64,000 nt of DNA from Bradyrhizobium sp. B124 (lineage in GTDB: Bacteria; Pseudomonadota; Alphaproteobacteria; Rhizobiales; Xanthobacteraceae): positions 8,746,001-8,810,000 of the forward strand of contig NZ_CP152413.1 in the NCBI RefSeq assembly GCF_038967635.1. Direction: 5' to 3'. Positions 46,107 to 54,885 of the stretch are shown one piece after another. Numbering within the stretch: position 1 is the first letter of the stretch; every line of letters starts with the position of its first letter. Made by a program: the position numbers and the translations under genes. Below the pieces are notes generated by a model, which had not been told where the DNA came from, made no database searches, and was given only the letters and a program-made list of their open reading frames with translations.

Positions 46107-47726
46107 ATGGCGACCTCCGACAACAAGTTGGCCGATACCGACGAGCGAATTTTTATCGGCAAAGGTGAGGAGACAGCCTGGCTGACGCTGGCGCTGGCCA
46201 ACCGGCATGGCCTCGTCACCGGTGCAACCGGAACCGGCAAGACCGTCTCGCTTCAAGTCATGGCTGAAGGATTTGCGCGCGCCGGCGTTCCGGTTTTCGC
46301 CGCCGACATCAAGGGCGATCTCTCCGGTATCTCCGAGGTCGGCGAGGCCAAGGATTTTATCCTGAAGCGCGCCCAAGAGATGGGCTTGACCTTCCAGCCC
46401 GATCAATTCTCGACCGTGTTCTGGGACGTGTTCGGCGAGCAGGGCCATCCGGTGCGTGCCACCGTTACCGAGATGGGACCGCTGTTGCTGTCGCGGATGC
46501 TCGATCTGAACGACGTGCAGGAGGGCGTGCTCAACGTTGCCTTCCGCGTCGCCGACGAGAATGGCCTCGCGCTGATCGACATGAAGGATCTGCGCGCCCT
46601 GCTGGATGCGATCGCGCCCGACAGCAGCAAGAAGGGCGCCGACGACGGCGAAGATCCGCTGGCGTCGATCCGCAAAGCCGCGCAGGGCTACGGCAACGTG
46701 TCCAAGGCGACGGTCGGAACGATCCAGCGTCAGCTGCTGGTGCTCGAGAACCAGGGCGGCGCGAAGTTCTTCGGCGAGCCCGCGCTGACGCTGAAGGATT
46801 TCATGCGGACCGACCGCGACGGCCGCGGCATGGTTAATATCCTCGTCGCCGACAAGCTGATGCAGAGCCCGCGGCTTTACGCCACGTTCCTGCTCTGGAT
46901 GCTCTCGGAATTGTTCGAGGAATTGCCGGAGGCCGGCGACCTGCCGAAGCCGAAGCTGGTGTTCTTCTTCGACGAGGCGCATCTGCTATTCACCGACGCG
47001 CCAAAGGCGCTGATGGACAAGATCGAGCAGGTGGTGCGGTTGATCCGCTCCAAGGGCGTCGGCGTCTATTTCGTCACGCAGAATCCGATCGACGTGCCGG
47101 ACAAGGTGCTGGCGCAGCTCGGCAACCGCGTGCAGCACGCGCTGCGCGCCTTCACGCCGCGCGACCAGAAGGCGGTTGCCGCGGCCGCGCAGACCTTCCG
47201 GCCCAATCCGAAGCTCGATACCGCGCGGGTGATCATGGAGCTCGCCAAGGGCGAGGCGCTGGTGTCGTTCCTCGAGGGCGGCGGCACGCCGTCGATGGTC
47301 GAGCGCGTGATGGTGCGGCCGCCGTCGGCGCGGATCGGGCCGATCACGCCGGAGGAACGCAAGGCGATCATGGATGCGAGCCCGGTGAAGGGCAAATACG
47401 ACACCGCGATCGACGCCGAGTCCGCCTACGAGATCATCCAGAAGCGTCTCGCCGGCACGGCGACGCCGGCAGGCGGTACGGGCGGCGAAGGCGGCGGCAT
47501 CCTAGGCCAGATCGGGGCCATCGCCGCCACGATCTTCGGCACCAATGTCAAGCGCGGCCGGCTCTCGACCGGACAGGTGATCGCGCGCAACGTCACGCGC
47601 TCGGTGACCGACAAGGTGGTCGGCGGCGTGGTCGCAGATCTCGGCAAATCGGTCGGTGGTTCGGTCGGCGGCTCGATCGGTCGCGCATTGGTGCGCGGTG
47701 CGCTCGGCGGAATCCTGCGCAGGTAG
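46107..47726 (+). CDS. HerA-like ATPase (DUF853, helicase HerA C-terminal domain family)
   Basis: 539 residues. Walker A GATGTGKTVSLQ (about 39-50), Walker B KLVFFFDEAHLLF and VGVYFVTQNPIDVPDKVLAQ (sensor region) are those of HerA/FtsK-type ATPases in the DUF853 subfamily. The C-terminus is Gly/Val-rich with alternating GGVV and GGSVGGSIG, possibly membrane- or assembly-related. Role unknown; relatives are thought to be DNA-translocating or envelope-linked ATPases. ATG 46107 follows GAAGAGGCGAAG; a GTG one codon earlier is possible. It stands behind the inverted-repeat cluster. Confidence 0.88.
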   Translation: MATSDNKLADTDERIFIGKGEETAWLTLALANRHGLVTGATGTGKTVSLQVMAEGFARAGVPVFAADIKGDLSGISEVGEAKDFILKRAQEMGLTFQPDQFSTVFWDVFGEQGHPVRATVTEMGPLLLSRMLDLNDVQEGVLNVAFRVADENGLALIDMKDLRALLDAIAPDSSKKGADDGEDPLASIRKAAQGYGNVSKATVGTIQRQLLVLENQGGAKFFGEPALTLKDFMRTDRDGRGMVNILVADKLMQSPRLYATFLLWMLSELFEELPEAGDLPKPKLVFFFDEAHLLFTDAPKALMDKIEQVVRLIRSKGVGVYFVTQNPIDVPDKVLAQLGNRVQHALRAFTPRDQKAVAAAAQTFRPNPKLDTARVIMELAKGEALVSFLEGGGTPSMVERVMVRPPSARIGPITPEERKAIMDASPVKGKYDTAIDAESAYEIIQKRLAGTATPAGGTGGEGGGILGQIGAIAATIFGTNVKRGRLSTGQVIARNVTRSVTDKVVGGVVADLGKSVGGSVGGSIGRALVRGALGGILRR

Positions 47727-47825
47727 CATCGCGATCATCCGGCCGGAGGAATGGGCAGCCGGCTTTGCCTCCAGCGGCCGGCGCGCTACAACGTCGGCAA
47801 TGTCCAAACAAAAAGGATATAAGCG

Positions 47826-49226
47826 ATGTCCAACGCCAAGCTGCAGCCTGTCCTCGACCGCATCGACGCCGATTTCGACAACAGTCTCGAGCGGCTGTTC
47901 ACGCTGCTGCGGATCAAATCGATCTCGGCCGATCCGGCCTTTGCCGATGACTGCAAGGCGGCTGCCGATCACCTCGCCAAGGATATCGCAACCCTCGGCT
48001 TCAAGACCGAGGTGCGTCCGACCGCCGGCCATCCGGCCGTGGTCGGCAAGCTGAACGGCGCGACCGACGGGCGCCCGCATGTGCTGTTCTACGGCCACTA
48101 TGACGTGCAGCCGGTCGATCCGCTGAATCTCTGGCACCGTCCGCCGTTCGAGCCCGTGGTGACCGACCATGCCGACGGGCGCAAGATCATCGTCGCGCGC
48201 GGCGCCGAGGACGACAAGGGACAGCTGATGACCTTCGTCGAGGCGTGCCGGGCCTGGAAGAATGTGACGGGATCGCTGCCGATCGACATCACCATCATCA
48301 TCGAGGGTGAGGAGGAGATCGGCTCGAAGAATTTCGTGCCGTTCCTGGAAGCGAACAAGGCTGAGCTCAAGGCGGACTTCGCGCTGGTCTGCGATACGGG
48401 CATGTGGGATCCGAACACGCCCGCGATCACGACCTCGCTGCGCGGCCTGGTCTATGACGAGGTCAAGATCAAGGCCGCCAATCGCGACCTGCATTCCGGC
48501 GTGTTCGGCGGCGGCGCGCAGAATCCGATCCGCGTGCTGACGCGGATCCTCGGCGGCCTGCATGACGAGAACGGCCACATCACCATCCCCGGGTTCTATG
48601 ACGGCGTGAAGGACCTGCCGCCGGACATCCTGGCGCAGTGGAAGCAGCTCAATCTGACGCCGGACAGCTTCCTCAAGCCGATCGGTCTGTCGGTGCCGGC
48701 CGGCGAGAAGGATCGGCTGCTGATCGAGCAGGTCTCCTCGCGGCCGACCTGCGACATCAACGGCATCGTCGGCGGTTATACCGGCGAGGGCTCGAAGACG
48801 GTGATCCCGGCGGAGGCGTCGGCCAAGGTCTCGTTCCGGCTGGTCGAGGGGCAGGACCCCGAGAAGATCCGCAAGGCGTTCCGCGATTACGTGAAGGCGC
48901 GCGTGCCGGCGGATTGCAAGGCCGAATTCATCGATCATTCCTCCGCGCCGGCGATCGCGCTCGACTGGAACATGAAGCCGCTGGCGGCCGCTCGCCGCGC
49001 GCTGACCGACGAATGGGGCAAGGAGGCGCTGCTGGTCGGCTCCGGCGCCTCGATCCCGATCGTCGCCGACTTCAAGCGCGCGCTCGGCCTCGATAGCGTG
49101 CTGGTCGGCTTCGGGCTCGACGACGACAACATCCATTCGCCGAACGAGAAGTACGACCTCAAGAGCTACCACAAGGGCATCCGCTCCTGGGCGCGGATCC
49201 TGGCGGCTTTCGCCGACGCCAAATAG
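47826..49226 (+). CDS. M20 family metallopeptidase (dipeptidase)
   Basis: 466 residues. Motifs in order: FYGHYDVQPVDPLNLWHRPP (metal-binding His and Asp), ARGAEDDKGQLMTF (bridging Asp), IIEGEEEIGSKNF (catalytic Glu-Glu), and near the C-terminus GFGLDDDNIHSPNEKYDL with the last metal-binding His. The dimerisation domain lies in the middle. Typical of cytoplasmic M20 dipeptidases/carboxypeptidases acting on short peptides. ATG 47826 is preceded by AAAAAGGATATAAGCG. Confidence 0.92.
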   Translation: MSNAKLQPVLDRIDADFDNSLERLFTLLRIKSISADPAFADDCKAAADHLAKDIATLGFKTEVRPTAGHPAVVGKLNGATDGRPHVLFYGHYDVQPVDPLNLWHRPPFEPVVTDHADGRKIIVARGAEDDKGQLMTFVEACRAWKNVTGSLPIDITIIIEGEEEIGSKNFVPFLEANKAELKADFALVCDTGMWDPNTPAITTSLRGLVYDEVKIKAANRDLHSGVFGGGAQNPIRVLTRILGGLHDENGHITIPGFYDGVKDLPPDILAQWKQLNLTPDSFLKPIGLSVPAGEKDRLLIEQVSSRPTCDINGIVGGYTGEGSKTVIPAEASAKVSFRLVEGQDPEKIRKAFRDYVKARVPADCKAEFIDHSSAPAIALDWNMKPLAAARRALTDEWGKEALLVGSGASIPIVADFKRALGLDSVLVGFGLDDDNIHSPNEKYDLKSYHKGIRSWARILAAFADAK

Positions 49227-49267
49227 CGCAAGGCGCGTCGAACGCCGGATGCGGTCGAAGCGACCGT

Positions 49268-49353
49268 GTAGCCCGGATGCAGCGAAGCGAAATCCGGGAC
49301 GGTCGATCCGCGGATACGTTGCCCCGGATTGCGCTGCGCTGCATCCGGGCTAC
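49268..49353. repeat. GTAGCCCGGATG-type intergenic palindrome
   Basis: Perfect 17-bp arms GTAGCCCGGATGCAGCG (49268-49284) and CGCTGCATCCGGGCTAC (49337-49353). A very common repeat form in proteobacterial intergenic regions. Located in the convergent gap between the M20 peptidase and the aldolase. Confidence 0.85.
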
Positions 49354-49373
49354 GGAAGGAGATGCTGCACGTA

Positions 49374-49403
49374 AAAACGCCGCCCGGAATTGGGCGGCGT
49401 TTT
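49374..49403. terminator. Bidirectional intrinsic terminator
   Basis: AAAACGCCGCCC (49374-49385), loop GGAATT, GGGCGGCGTTTT (49392-49403): a perfect 12-bp palindrome with A-tract and T-tract ends. It can stop transcription from the M20 gene on + and the aldolase gene on -. Confidence 0.9.
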
Positions 49404-49458
49404 GATTCAGGTCGTGTAGAGGGTGTTGGCGGCTAGCTTACCCGAAGATTGTGAAATT

Positions 49459-50238
49459 TCAATCACGGTAGCCGGGATTGACGCGGTCGAGCTTGCGCAG
49501 CAGCGGCGGCCAGACCAGCTGCGTCGAGCGCAGCTCGGCGCGATCGGGGTTCGAGAGCAGCTCGGTGTTCTTGTCGATCGCGTGCTGGTCGACCGGATAG
49601 GCGCTCCCGCCGAGCGCGCGGGTCGCCACCTGCATCGAGCAGGCGCGCTCCAGATGGTACATCCGCTCGAAGGCGGACGCGACCGAGCGGCCGACCGTCA
49701 GCGTGCCGTGATTGCGCAGCAGCATGTGGTTCTTGGTGCCGAGATCGCGCTGCAGGCGCGGGCGCTCGTCATGGTCGAGCGCGATGCCTTCATAGTCGTG
49801 ATAGGCGAGGTCGTGGGTGACGAGCTGCGCGGTCTGGTTCAGCGGCAGCAACCCATCGGGGCCGCTCGACACCGCGGTGCCGTCGACCGTGTGCAAATGG
49901 AGCACGCAGCCGGCGTCCTCGCGCACCTCGTGGATCGCCGAATGGATGGTGAAGCCGGCCGGGTTGATGCTGTAGTCGCTCTTCGAGAGCTGGTTGCCGT
50001 CGAGGTCGACCTTGACCAGGCTGGATGCGGTGATCTCGTCGAACATCAGCCCGTAGGGGTTGATCAGGAAGTGATGCTCGGGTCCGGGCACCCGGGCGGA
50101 GATGTGGGTATCGACGAGATCGTCCCAGCCATAGAGCGCGACCAGCCGGTAGCAGGCGGCGAGATTGATCCGCTGCTCCCATTCCGCCGCACTGATATCC
50201 GACGGGACTTCCTTCAGGCGCGCTTCCGCTGGGGACAT
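49459..50238 (-). CDS. Class II aldolase/adducin family protein
   Basis: 259 residues. WDDLVDTHISARVPG (N-terminal motif), CVLHLHTVDGTAV (metal-binding HxH) and MLLRNHGTLTVGRSVASAFE (third His and phosphate-site region) are the family signatures. Enzymes of this fold use zinc for retro-aldol cleavage of fuculose- or ribulose-phosphates; the adducin-like branch, which this resembles, often has no known substrate. ATG 50238 is followed by SPAEARLKEVPSD. Confidence 0.87.
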   Translation of the reverse strand: MSPAEARLKEVPSDISAAEWEQRINLAACYRLVALYGWDDLVDTHISARVPGPEHHFLINPYGLMFDEITASSLVKVDLDGNQLSKSDYSINPAGFTIHSAIHEVREDAGCVLHLHTVDGTAVSSGPDGLLPLNQTAQLVTHDLAYHDYEGIALDHDERPRLQRDLGTKNHMLLRNHGTLTVGRSVASAFERMYHLERACSMQVATRALGGSAYPVDQHAIDKNTELLSNPDRAELRSTQLVWPPLLRKLDRVNPGYRD

Positions 50239-50408
50239 GGCCGATTGCTCCGTTGATGGCTGTTGCTTGGCGTGAGCCTAGCGCCGCTGCCGGATCGCAG
50301 CAAGGCAGCGTAACGGCGTGACAGTCATGCCGGCATGCGGCCCACGACCCGAACCGCAACGGCCGGTGGGCAGCCGCAGGATCGATCTTCCAAGGCCGCG
50401 ATAGGGGA

Positions 50409-50463
50409 GAGCATTTTCGGCTCTGATTGACGCGAACCGGCGTCTGCTTCGATCGAAAACGCG
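50409..50463 (-). repeat. Dispersed short repeat, degenerate copy 2
   Basis: Read on the minus strand: CGCGTTTTCGATCGAAGCAG then ACGCCGGTTCGCGTCAATCA. It matches the imuB-dnaE2 junction repeat around GCCGGTTCGCGT. It begins at the base after the stop codon of the GT39-like gene. Confidence 0.65.
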
Positions 50464-52113
50464 TTACGGTGCCGGGATCGCGAGCAGGCTTGAAATACTG
50501 CGGCCGCGGATATCGTAGACGCGGGCGAACACGACGTCGTCGCGCTTGATCTCGACCATCACGGGGGCGGCCAGGCCCTTGCAGTAGAACTCGCCGAGCG
50601 TCATCGCGAAGTCGGCGGCATGGCTGTCCCAGCCGATCGTGAAGTCGGGCCCGAGCGCGACCTGCGCGGGGCGCTGCGGTCCGCACACCGCGACCTTCCA
50701 TTTGCGGTGCTGCGGCGGCACTTCCTGCCGCTCCGCCAGCTGCTCGCGCAGCCCGTCGGATGCCTGCTTCAGCGCCAGGCCCCAATAGTCCAGCATGAAG
50801 AAATTGTCGGCGGTGCGCACCGTGCCGGCCATGTGGTTGAAGTGCGTGTACTGATACGGATGCAGGCGGATCATTTCGCTGAGCGGCAGCAGCAGGCCGA
50901 ACGCGAACACGGCGAGCGCCGCGGGCTGCCAGGCGCGGCGGTTCTCGCCGAGCCAGTCCATGCCGCGGGCGAAGGCGACGCCGCCAAGCACCGCCATCGG
51001 CGGGATCACGAAGATGAAGTGACGGATGCCGTTGTAGAGCGCCGGCCGCTTCACCATAGCGATCACCAGCGGTAGCGTCGCCGCCAGCGTCAGCATCAGC
51101 ATGATCGACTTGCGCTTCGCCGCCACATCGGTGCGCGACAGCGACATGAAGGTGGTGATGACGGCCGCGCTCAGCAGCACCAGCAGCACCTCGGGAAGCT
51201 GCAGCGCGAACAGCGTCGGCAAATAGGACCACGGCATGTCCGGCACCGAGACCAGCGCGCCGTCGAACATCTCTTTCCACGGCTTCTCGAAGAAGTGCGA
51301 GAAATAGGTCACCGCTTCCAGCGGATGGCCGGGCTCCATGATCGACCACGGCCAGATCAGGCCCATCACGAGATAGCCCAGCACGAGCCCCGGCAGCAGC
51401 ACATAGATGGCATGGGCAAAGCGATGGGTCGCCTCGCGCGGGCCCTGCTTGCGGAATTCCTCAATCCAGAGCGGGATGAAGCCGACCACAGCGTAGATCA
51501 AAGCGAGGCCGCCAAGGACGCGGCAGCCGATCGACAGGCCTGCACCGAGGCCGACGATCAGGATCGTGCGCGGCGAAGGCGCCGGATATTCCTCGATCAG
51601 GCGGACGAGGCCCATGATCAGGACCACCATCGCCACGGCGAACGGTGCATCCTTCGGATTCATGAACATGTGACCGTAGAAGGTCGGGCACAGCGCGAGC
51701 AGCAGCAGGGCCGCCAGTCCCGCCAGCGGGCCACCGACGCGGCGCGCCAAGCGCCAGGTTACGGCAAGCCCGATCACGCCGACGATCGCGCCGAGCAGGC
51801 GGCGCGTCTCGAACAATTCGAGTGGGATGACCTTGTGCAGCAGCGCTGCGGCCATGTCGAAGCCGCCGCCGTACATATAGAGATTGGCGAACGAGAGCGC
51901 GCCGGTGTCCTTGAACCCGGACCCGTACATGCGCAGCAGGAGGTCGGCGTATTCAGCGTGGGTGTAATCGTCCCAGCCCAGACCGTAGTCGCGGAATGTG
52001 AGGCCGGCGACCACGGCGACCACGCCGAGGACGAGGAATGCGAGATCGTCGCAGGTCTTCTCCACCGAGCGCCGTGCAGGCGCCTCGAGGGCAGACGTCG
52101 TAATCGATGACAT
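50464..52113 (-). CDS. GT39/ArnT-like multi-spanning membrane glycosyltransferase
   Basis: 549 residues with about ten hydrophobic segments. The first periplasmic loop contains RDYGLGWDDYTHAEYADLLL, where the acidic pair follows the pattern of GT-C enzymes, and later PTFYGHMFMNPKDAPFAVAM. A soluble C-terminal domain (about 440-549) follows the TM region. GT-C enzymes transfer sugars from polyprenyl-phosphate donors outside the inner membrane; acceptor and sugar are unknown. Could also be a non-enzymatic relative. Confidence 0.72.
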   Translation of the reverse strand: MSSITTSALEAPARRSVEKTCDDLAFLVLGVVAVVAGLTFRDYGLGWDDYTHAEYADLLLRMYGSGFKDTGALSFANLYMYGGGFDMAAALLHKVIPLELFETRRLLGAIVGVIGLAVTWRLARRVGGPLAGLAALLLLALCPTFYGHMFMNPKDAPFAVAMVVLIMGLVRLIEEYPAPSPRTILIVGLGAGLSIGCRVLGGLALIYAVVGFIPLWIEEFRKQGPREATHRFAHAIYVLLPGLVLGYLVMGLIWPWSIMEPGHPLEAVTYFSHFFEKPWKEMFDGALVSVPDMPWSYLPTLFALQLPEVLLVLLSAAVITTFMSLSRTDVAAKRKSIMLMLTLAATLPLVIAMVKRPALYNGIRHFIFVIPPMAVLGGVAFARGMDWLGENRRAWQPAALAVFAFGLLLPLSEMIRLHPYQYTHFNHMAGTVRTADNFFMLDYWGLALKQASDGLREQLAERQEVPPQHRKWKVAVCGPQRPAQVALGPDFTIGWDSHAADFAMTLGEFYCKGLAAPVMVEIKRDDVVFARVYDIRGRSISSLLAIPAP

Positions 52114-52451
52114 AGCTAGTGATACCGGCGTGCCTGTGGCCCAGTTTGGCGCTTTAGGGCCTCATTCCCCGGCATCCATAGCGCAGTTCCGTTTCCGAGT
52201 AATTGGTAATTGTGGCGTAATTTCCCAGATGCATTGCAATATATTGGCAGCAATTCGTAGCCAGTAAATCTACGGGAGACGGGGGCCTGCGCGTGGTTGC
52301 AGCCGCGATCAGGAAGCGCATCAGGCCCGGTTAAGCGGGATTTTAGGGAACTCCGTCTACAATTGGCGGTTGGCGGTGTGGGCAATATGACGGTATCGTG
52401 GCGTTGGTGGCCTGCGCCGATTTTCGGTCGGGTCTCCCGGGGGTTAGTTCG
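52114..52451. other. Divergent intergenic region, AT-richer in the middle
   Basis: 338 bp between the GT39-like gene and the proline-rich membrane protein gene. The segment 52195-52275 is notably AT-richer, with repeated TAATT steps (GAGTAATTGGTAATTGTGGC), as seen in promoters bound by H-NS-like proteins such as MucR. No clear operator palindrome or RNA gene. Confidence 0.4.
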
Positions 52452-53336
52452 ATGATGGTTGGTCTGTTGATCGTCGGCGTGGGCCTGGTTGTGGCGGGCT
52501 TGGCGGCGATCGGCTTGGGAATCCCCTACAAGGAATTCAGCGTCGGCGGCGCGTTGATCACGACGGGCGTAACCGGCGTCTGCACCGGCGTGATCGTGCT
52601 GGCGCTCGCCGCCATCCTCCGGGAACTCCAGGTCATCGCCACCCGGCTCGATCCCGTTGCTGCGGGCGCCCGGGCCGAGGTTCCGCCAGCGTCTGCAACT
52701 TCCCCGCGCAATACCCCCGAGGATCCTGTTTTCCCGCCGCCGCGTGAGCCCAAGGTTGCCGCGCCTCCGCCGCCGGTCCCGCCATCCGCGTCCACGGCGT
52801 CGCCGCCTTGGCACGACGAAATCCCCTCGCGTGGCGCGCCAGGCGAGGTGCCGCCGCCCGTGCCTGGTGGCGCGCCCCCGGAGGGCGAAGCCACGCCCAA
52901 GCGGCGCAACCTGTTGTTTTCGTCCTCGCGGAAGGAACGCGAGCGGGCCCAGAGCCGTACGGCCGAGCCGCTGACGCCGGATCTGCTGTCGCCGGAGCTG
53001 CGTCCTGATCCGGCCGCGGCGGCCGAGCCCGCACCGGCAACGTTCGACGATGCCTGGCCGAAGGCCGAGCGGCCGCGGTCGGTCGATGTCGCCCCGCGGC
53101 GCACGCCCCGGCCGTCGACCTTCGGCGAGACCCAGTCAGCCAGCGCGGCGCCGTCATCAGGCCACCCGCCGCCGCCCCAGGAGCAGCCGCCGGTGACCGT
53201 GCTCAAATCGGGCGTCGTCGACGGCATGGCCTATTCGCTCTATTCGGACGGATCGATAGAGGCGCAGATGCCGGAGGGCATGATGCGGTTTGCCTCGATC
53301 GACGAGCTCAGGTCGCACCTGGAGCAGCGGCCCTAA
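52452..53336 (+). CDS. Proline-rich membrane protein, unknown function
   Basis: 294 residues from ATG 52452 (or 52455). Two TM segments at the start (MVGLLIVGVGLVVAGLAAIG; ALITTGVTGVCTGVIVLALA), a long Pro/Ala/Glu-rich region (about 75-245), and a short conserved-looking C-terminal domain: VVDGMAYSLYSDGSIEAQMP then MMRFASIDELRSHLEQ. The tail resembles small beta-rich domains that end DUF308-like proteins in Bradyrhizobium. Cytoplasmic tail likely. No enzyme motif. The next gene is mucR. Confidence 0.7.
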   Translation: MMVGLLIVGVGLVVAGLAAIGLGIPYKEFSVGGALITTGVTGVCTGVIVLALAAILRELQVIATRLDPVAAGARAEVPPASATSPRNTPEDPVFPPPREPKVAAPPPPVPPSASTASPPWHDEIPSRGAPGEVPPPVPGGAPPEGEATPKRRNLLFSSSRKERERAQSRTAEPLTPDLLSPELRPDPAAAAEPAPATFDDAWPKAERPRSVDVAPRRTPRPSTFGETQSASAAPSSGHPPPPQEQPPVTVLKSGVVDGMAYSLYSDGSIEAQMPEGMMRFASIDELRSHLEQRP

Positions 53337-53515
53337 GGTCGGCGTCAATACTTGCGAGCGGCCGGTTCGAGGCCGGAAAAATACGGCCGTTCTTGTCAGA
53401 TTTGCTGTAATCCGCTCATATTCGCAAAGTAGTACGCGATTCCATTAATGTATTGCTGCACGTGGATACTGTCCGGTGGGCGCCGGGCCGTCGAGAGCAC
53501 GGGGAAGATTGAGCC

Positions 53516-53929
53516 ATGTCCGATACGTCAGGCAAAACGCCGGTCGAGCTGACCGCAAACATCGTTTCGGCCTATCTCAGCAACAATCCGACGCCGGCCT
53601 CGGACATTCCGAGCCTGATCAGCCAGGTCCACGCGGCGTTGCTGCGGGTGTCGAGCGGGCGCGCCGACACGCCGAGCGAGCCGGCCAAGCCGGCGGTGTC
53701 GATGAAGAAGTCGATCACGCCGGAATATCTCGTGTGTCTCGAAGACGGCAAGCGCTTCAAGTCGCTCAAGCGCCATCTGCGCACGCAGTACAACATGACG
53801 CCCGAGCAATATCGCGACAAATGGGGCTTGCCGGCCGACTATCCGATGGTGGCGCCGAACTATGCGGTGGCCCGATCGCAGCTCGCCAAGAAGATGGGGC
53901 TTGGCCAGCAGGCCCGGAAGCGGAAGTAA
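53516..53929 (+). CDS. mucR: MucR/Ros family transcriptional regulator
   Basis: 137 residues. N-terminal oligomerisation region (ELTANIVSAYLSNNPTPASD, IPSLISQVHAALLRVS) and C-terminal DNA-binding domain LVCLEDGKRFKSLKRHLRTQ followed by YNMTPEQYRDKWGLPADYPM and a basic tail. MucR proteins bind AT-rich DNA with T-A steps, act as H-NS-like silencers and control motility, exopolysaccharide and cell-cycle genes. Compared with Ros (CxxC ... HxxxHH), the second Cys is Asp and the last His positions are Gln and Tyr, so classical zinc binding looks lost. The upstream 178 bp are AT-richer, consistent with autoregulation. Confidence 0.92.
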   Translation: MSDTSGKTPVELTANIVSAYLSNNPTPASDIPSLISQVHAALLRVSSGRADTPSEPAKPAVSMKKSITPEYLVCLEDGKRFKSLKRHLRTQYNMTPEQYRDKWGLPADYPMVAPNYAVARSQLAKKMGLGQQARKRK

Positions 53930-53934
53930 GAGGC

Positions 53935-54366
53935 TTACGCGGCGGACGCCAGCGCCTCGCGCGCATCGTTGCGGATCCGATCGACCATCGAGCGGAGGCC
54001 GTTGGAGCGCTGCGGCGTCAGATGGTCGCGGAAGCCGAACTCGTCGAACAGCGCGAGCGCGTCGGTGGCGAGGATTTCCTTCGGCGTGTGCCCGGAAAAC
54101 AGCGTCAGCACGATCGCGACCAGGCCGCGCACGATGTGGGCGTCGCTGTCGCCGATATAGTTCAGGCGCGGTTCGCCGTTGGCATCGCGATCGATCCGCC
54201 TCGACAGCCAGACCTGGCTGACGCAACCTTGCACCTTGTTCTCGGCCGAGTGCTCCGCCTCCGACAACGGCTCCAGCGTGCGGCCGAGCTCGATGACATA
54301 GCGGTAACGGTCGTCCCACTCGTCCAGCAGCGCAAAATTGTCCCTGATTTCGTCGATCGTCGTCAT
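53935..54366 (-). CDS. SufE family sulfur acceptor protein
   Basis: 143 residues. NKVQGCVSQVWLS carries the family cysteine that accepts persulfide from the SufS desulfurase; the surrounding strands (DEIRDNFALLDEWDDRYRYV, LTPQRSNGLRSMVDRIRN) fit SufE. It supports Fe-S cluster assembly in the cytoplasm. Isolated from the suf operon, as is common in rhizobia. Convergent with mucR, gap 5 bp. Confidence 0.92.
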   Translation of the reverse strand: MTTIDEIRDNFALLDEWDDRYRYVIELGRTLEPLSEAEHSAENKVQGCVSQVWLSRRIDRDANGEPRLNYIGDSDAHIVRGLVAIVLTLFSGHTPKEILATDALALFDEFGFRDHLTPQRSNGLRSMVDRIRNDAREALASAA

Positions 54367-54433
54367 CGTGGCCCGCGTCCTATTCTCAACGGCTTATATA
54401 GGAAGGCTGGCCGCGAAAGCGACGAAAATGGAA

Positions 54434-54498
54434 CCGGTTCCCGGTTGTTTTGACGCGTTTTCTTCACGCGAACCGGCATCCGCCTCACGCGAACGCTC
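54434..54498 (-). repeat. Dispersed short repeat, copy 3
   Basis: Read on the minus strand the element has GAGCGTTCGCGTGAGGCGGA then GCCGGTTCGCGTGAAGAAAA and CGCGTCAAAACAA. The last 33 bases are identical to those at the imuB-dnaE2 junction (copy 1). Located in the gap between the DUF5330 and sufE genes. Confidence 0.85.
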
Positions 54499-54507
54499 GA
54501 TTGGCGC

Positions 54508-54885
54508 TTACGGCATCGGCGGCAGGCGGAATTCAATCGTCTGATCGTCCGCCGTCAGCGTGTCGCGGGACGCGCCCGGGTCGGTATCATCCTTGCCGAT
54601 CGAGCCGGTGTGGTCGGGCGGCTTCTTGTCGGTGATGATCTGGTAGAGCTTGCGCGCGCCATCGGTCGCACGCTGGCCGATCGCGGTCGCGGCCTGGCCG
54701 CCGACTTCGCAGGCGGAAGGCTGACGCTTGCAGAACTGACCCATGTCGTTGATGGTCGCCGTCGCGGCCGACACCGCGTCCGATGCGCTGATCGGCGGCG
54801 TCTTGTCCGCTTCAGGTGTTTTGTCTCTCGGCAGCAGCACGAGCACAAGCCCGAGCCAGAATGCCAAACGCAGCAGGAAGAACAT
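54508..54885 (-). CDS. DUF5330 domain-containing protein
   Basis: 125 residues from ATG 54885 (MFFLLRLAFWLGLVLVLLPR, an N-terminal membrane anchor). The middle SAATATINDMGQFCKRQPSA then CEVGGQAATAIGQRATDGA is typical of DUF5330, with a Cys pair about seven residues apart that could form a disulfide outside the inner membrane. The tail is polar. The longer upstream ORF to 55155 has no conserved sequence. Function unknown. Confidence 0.78.
   Translation of the reverse strand: MFFLLRLAFWLGLVLVLLPRDKTPEADKTPPISASDAVSAATATINDMGQFCKRQPSACEVGGQAATAIGQRATDGARKLYQIITDKKPPDHTGSIGKDDTDPGASRDTLTADDQTIEFRLPPMP

Noticed and set aside
52330..52346. TTAA-N7-TTTAG as a CtrA box
   Set aside because: The second half deviates from TTAA and there is no supporting gene context.
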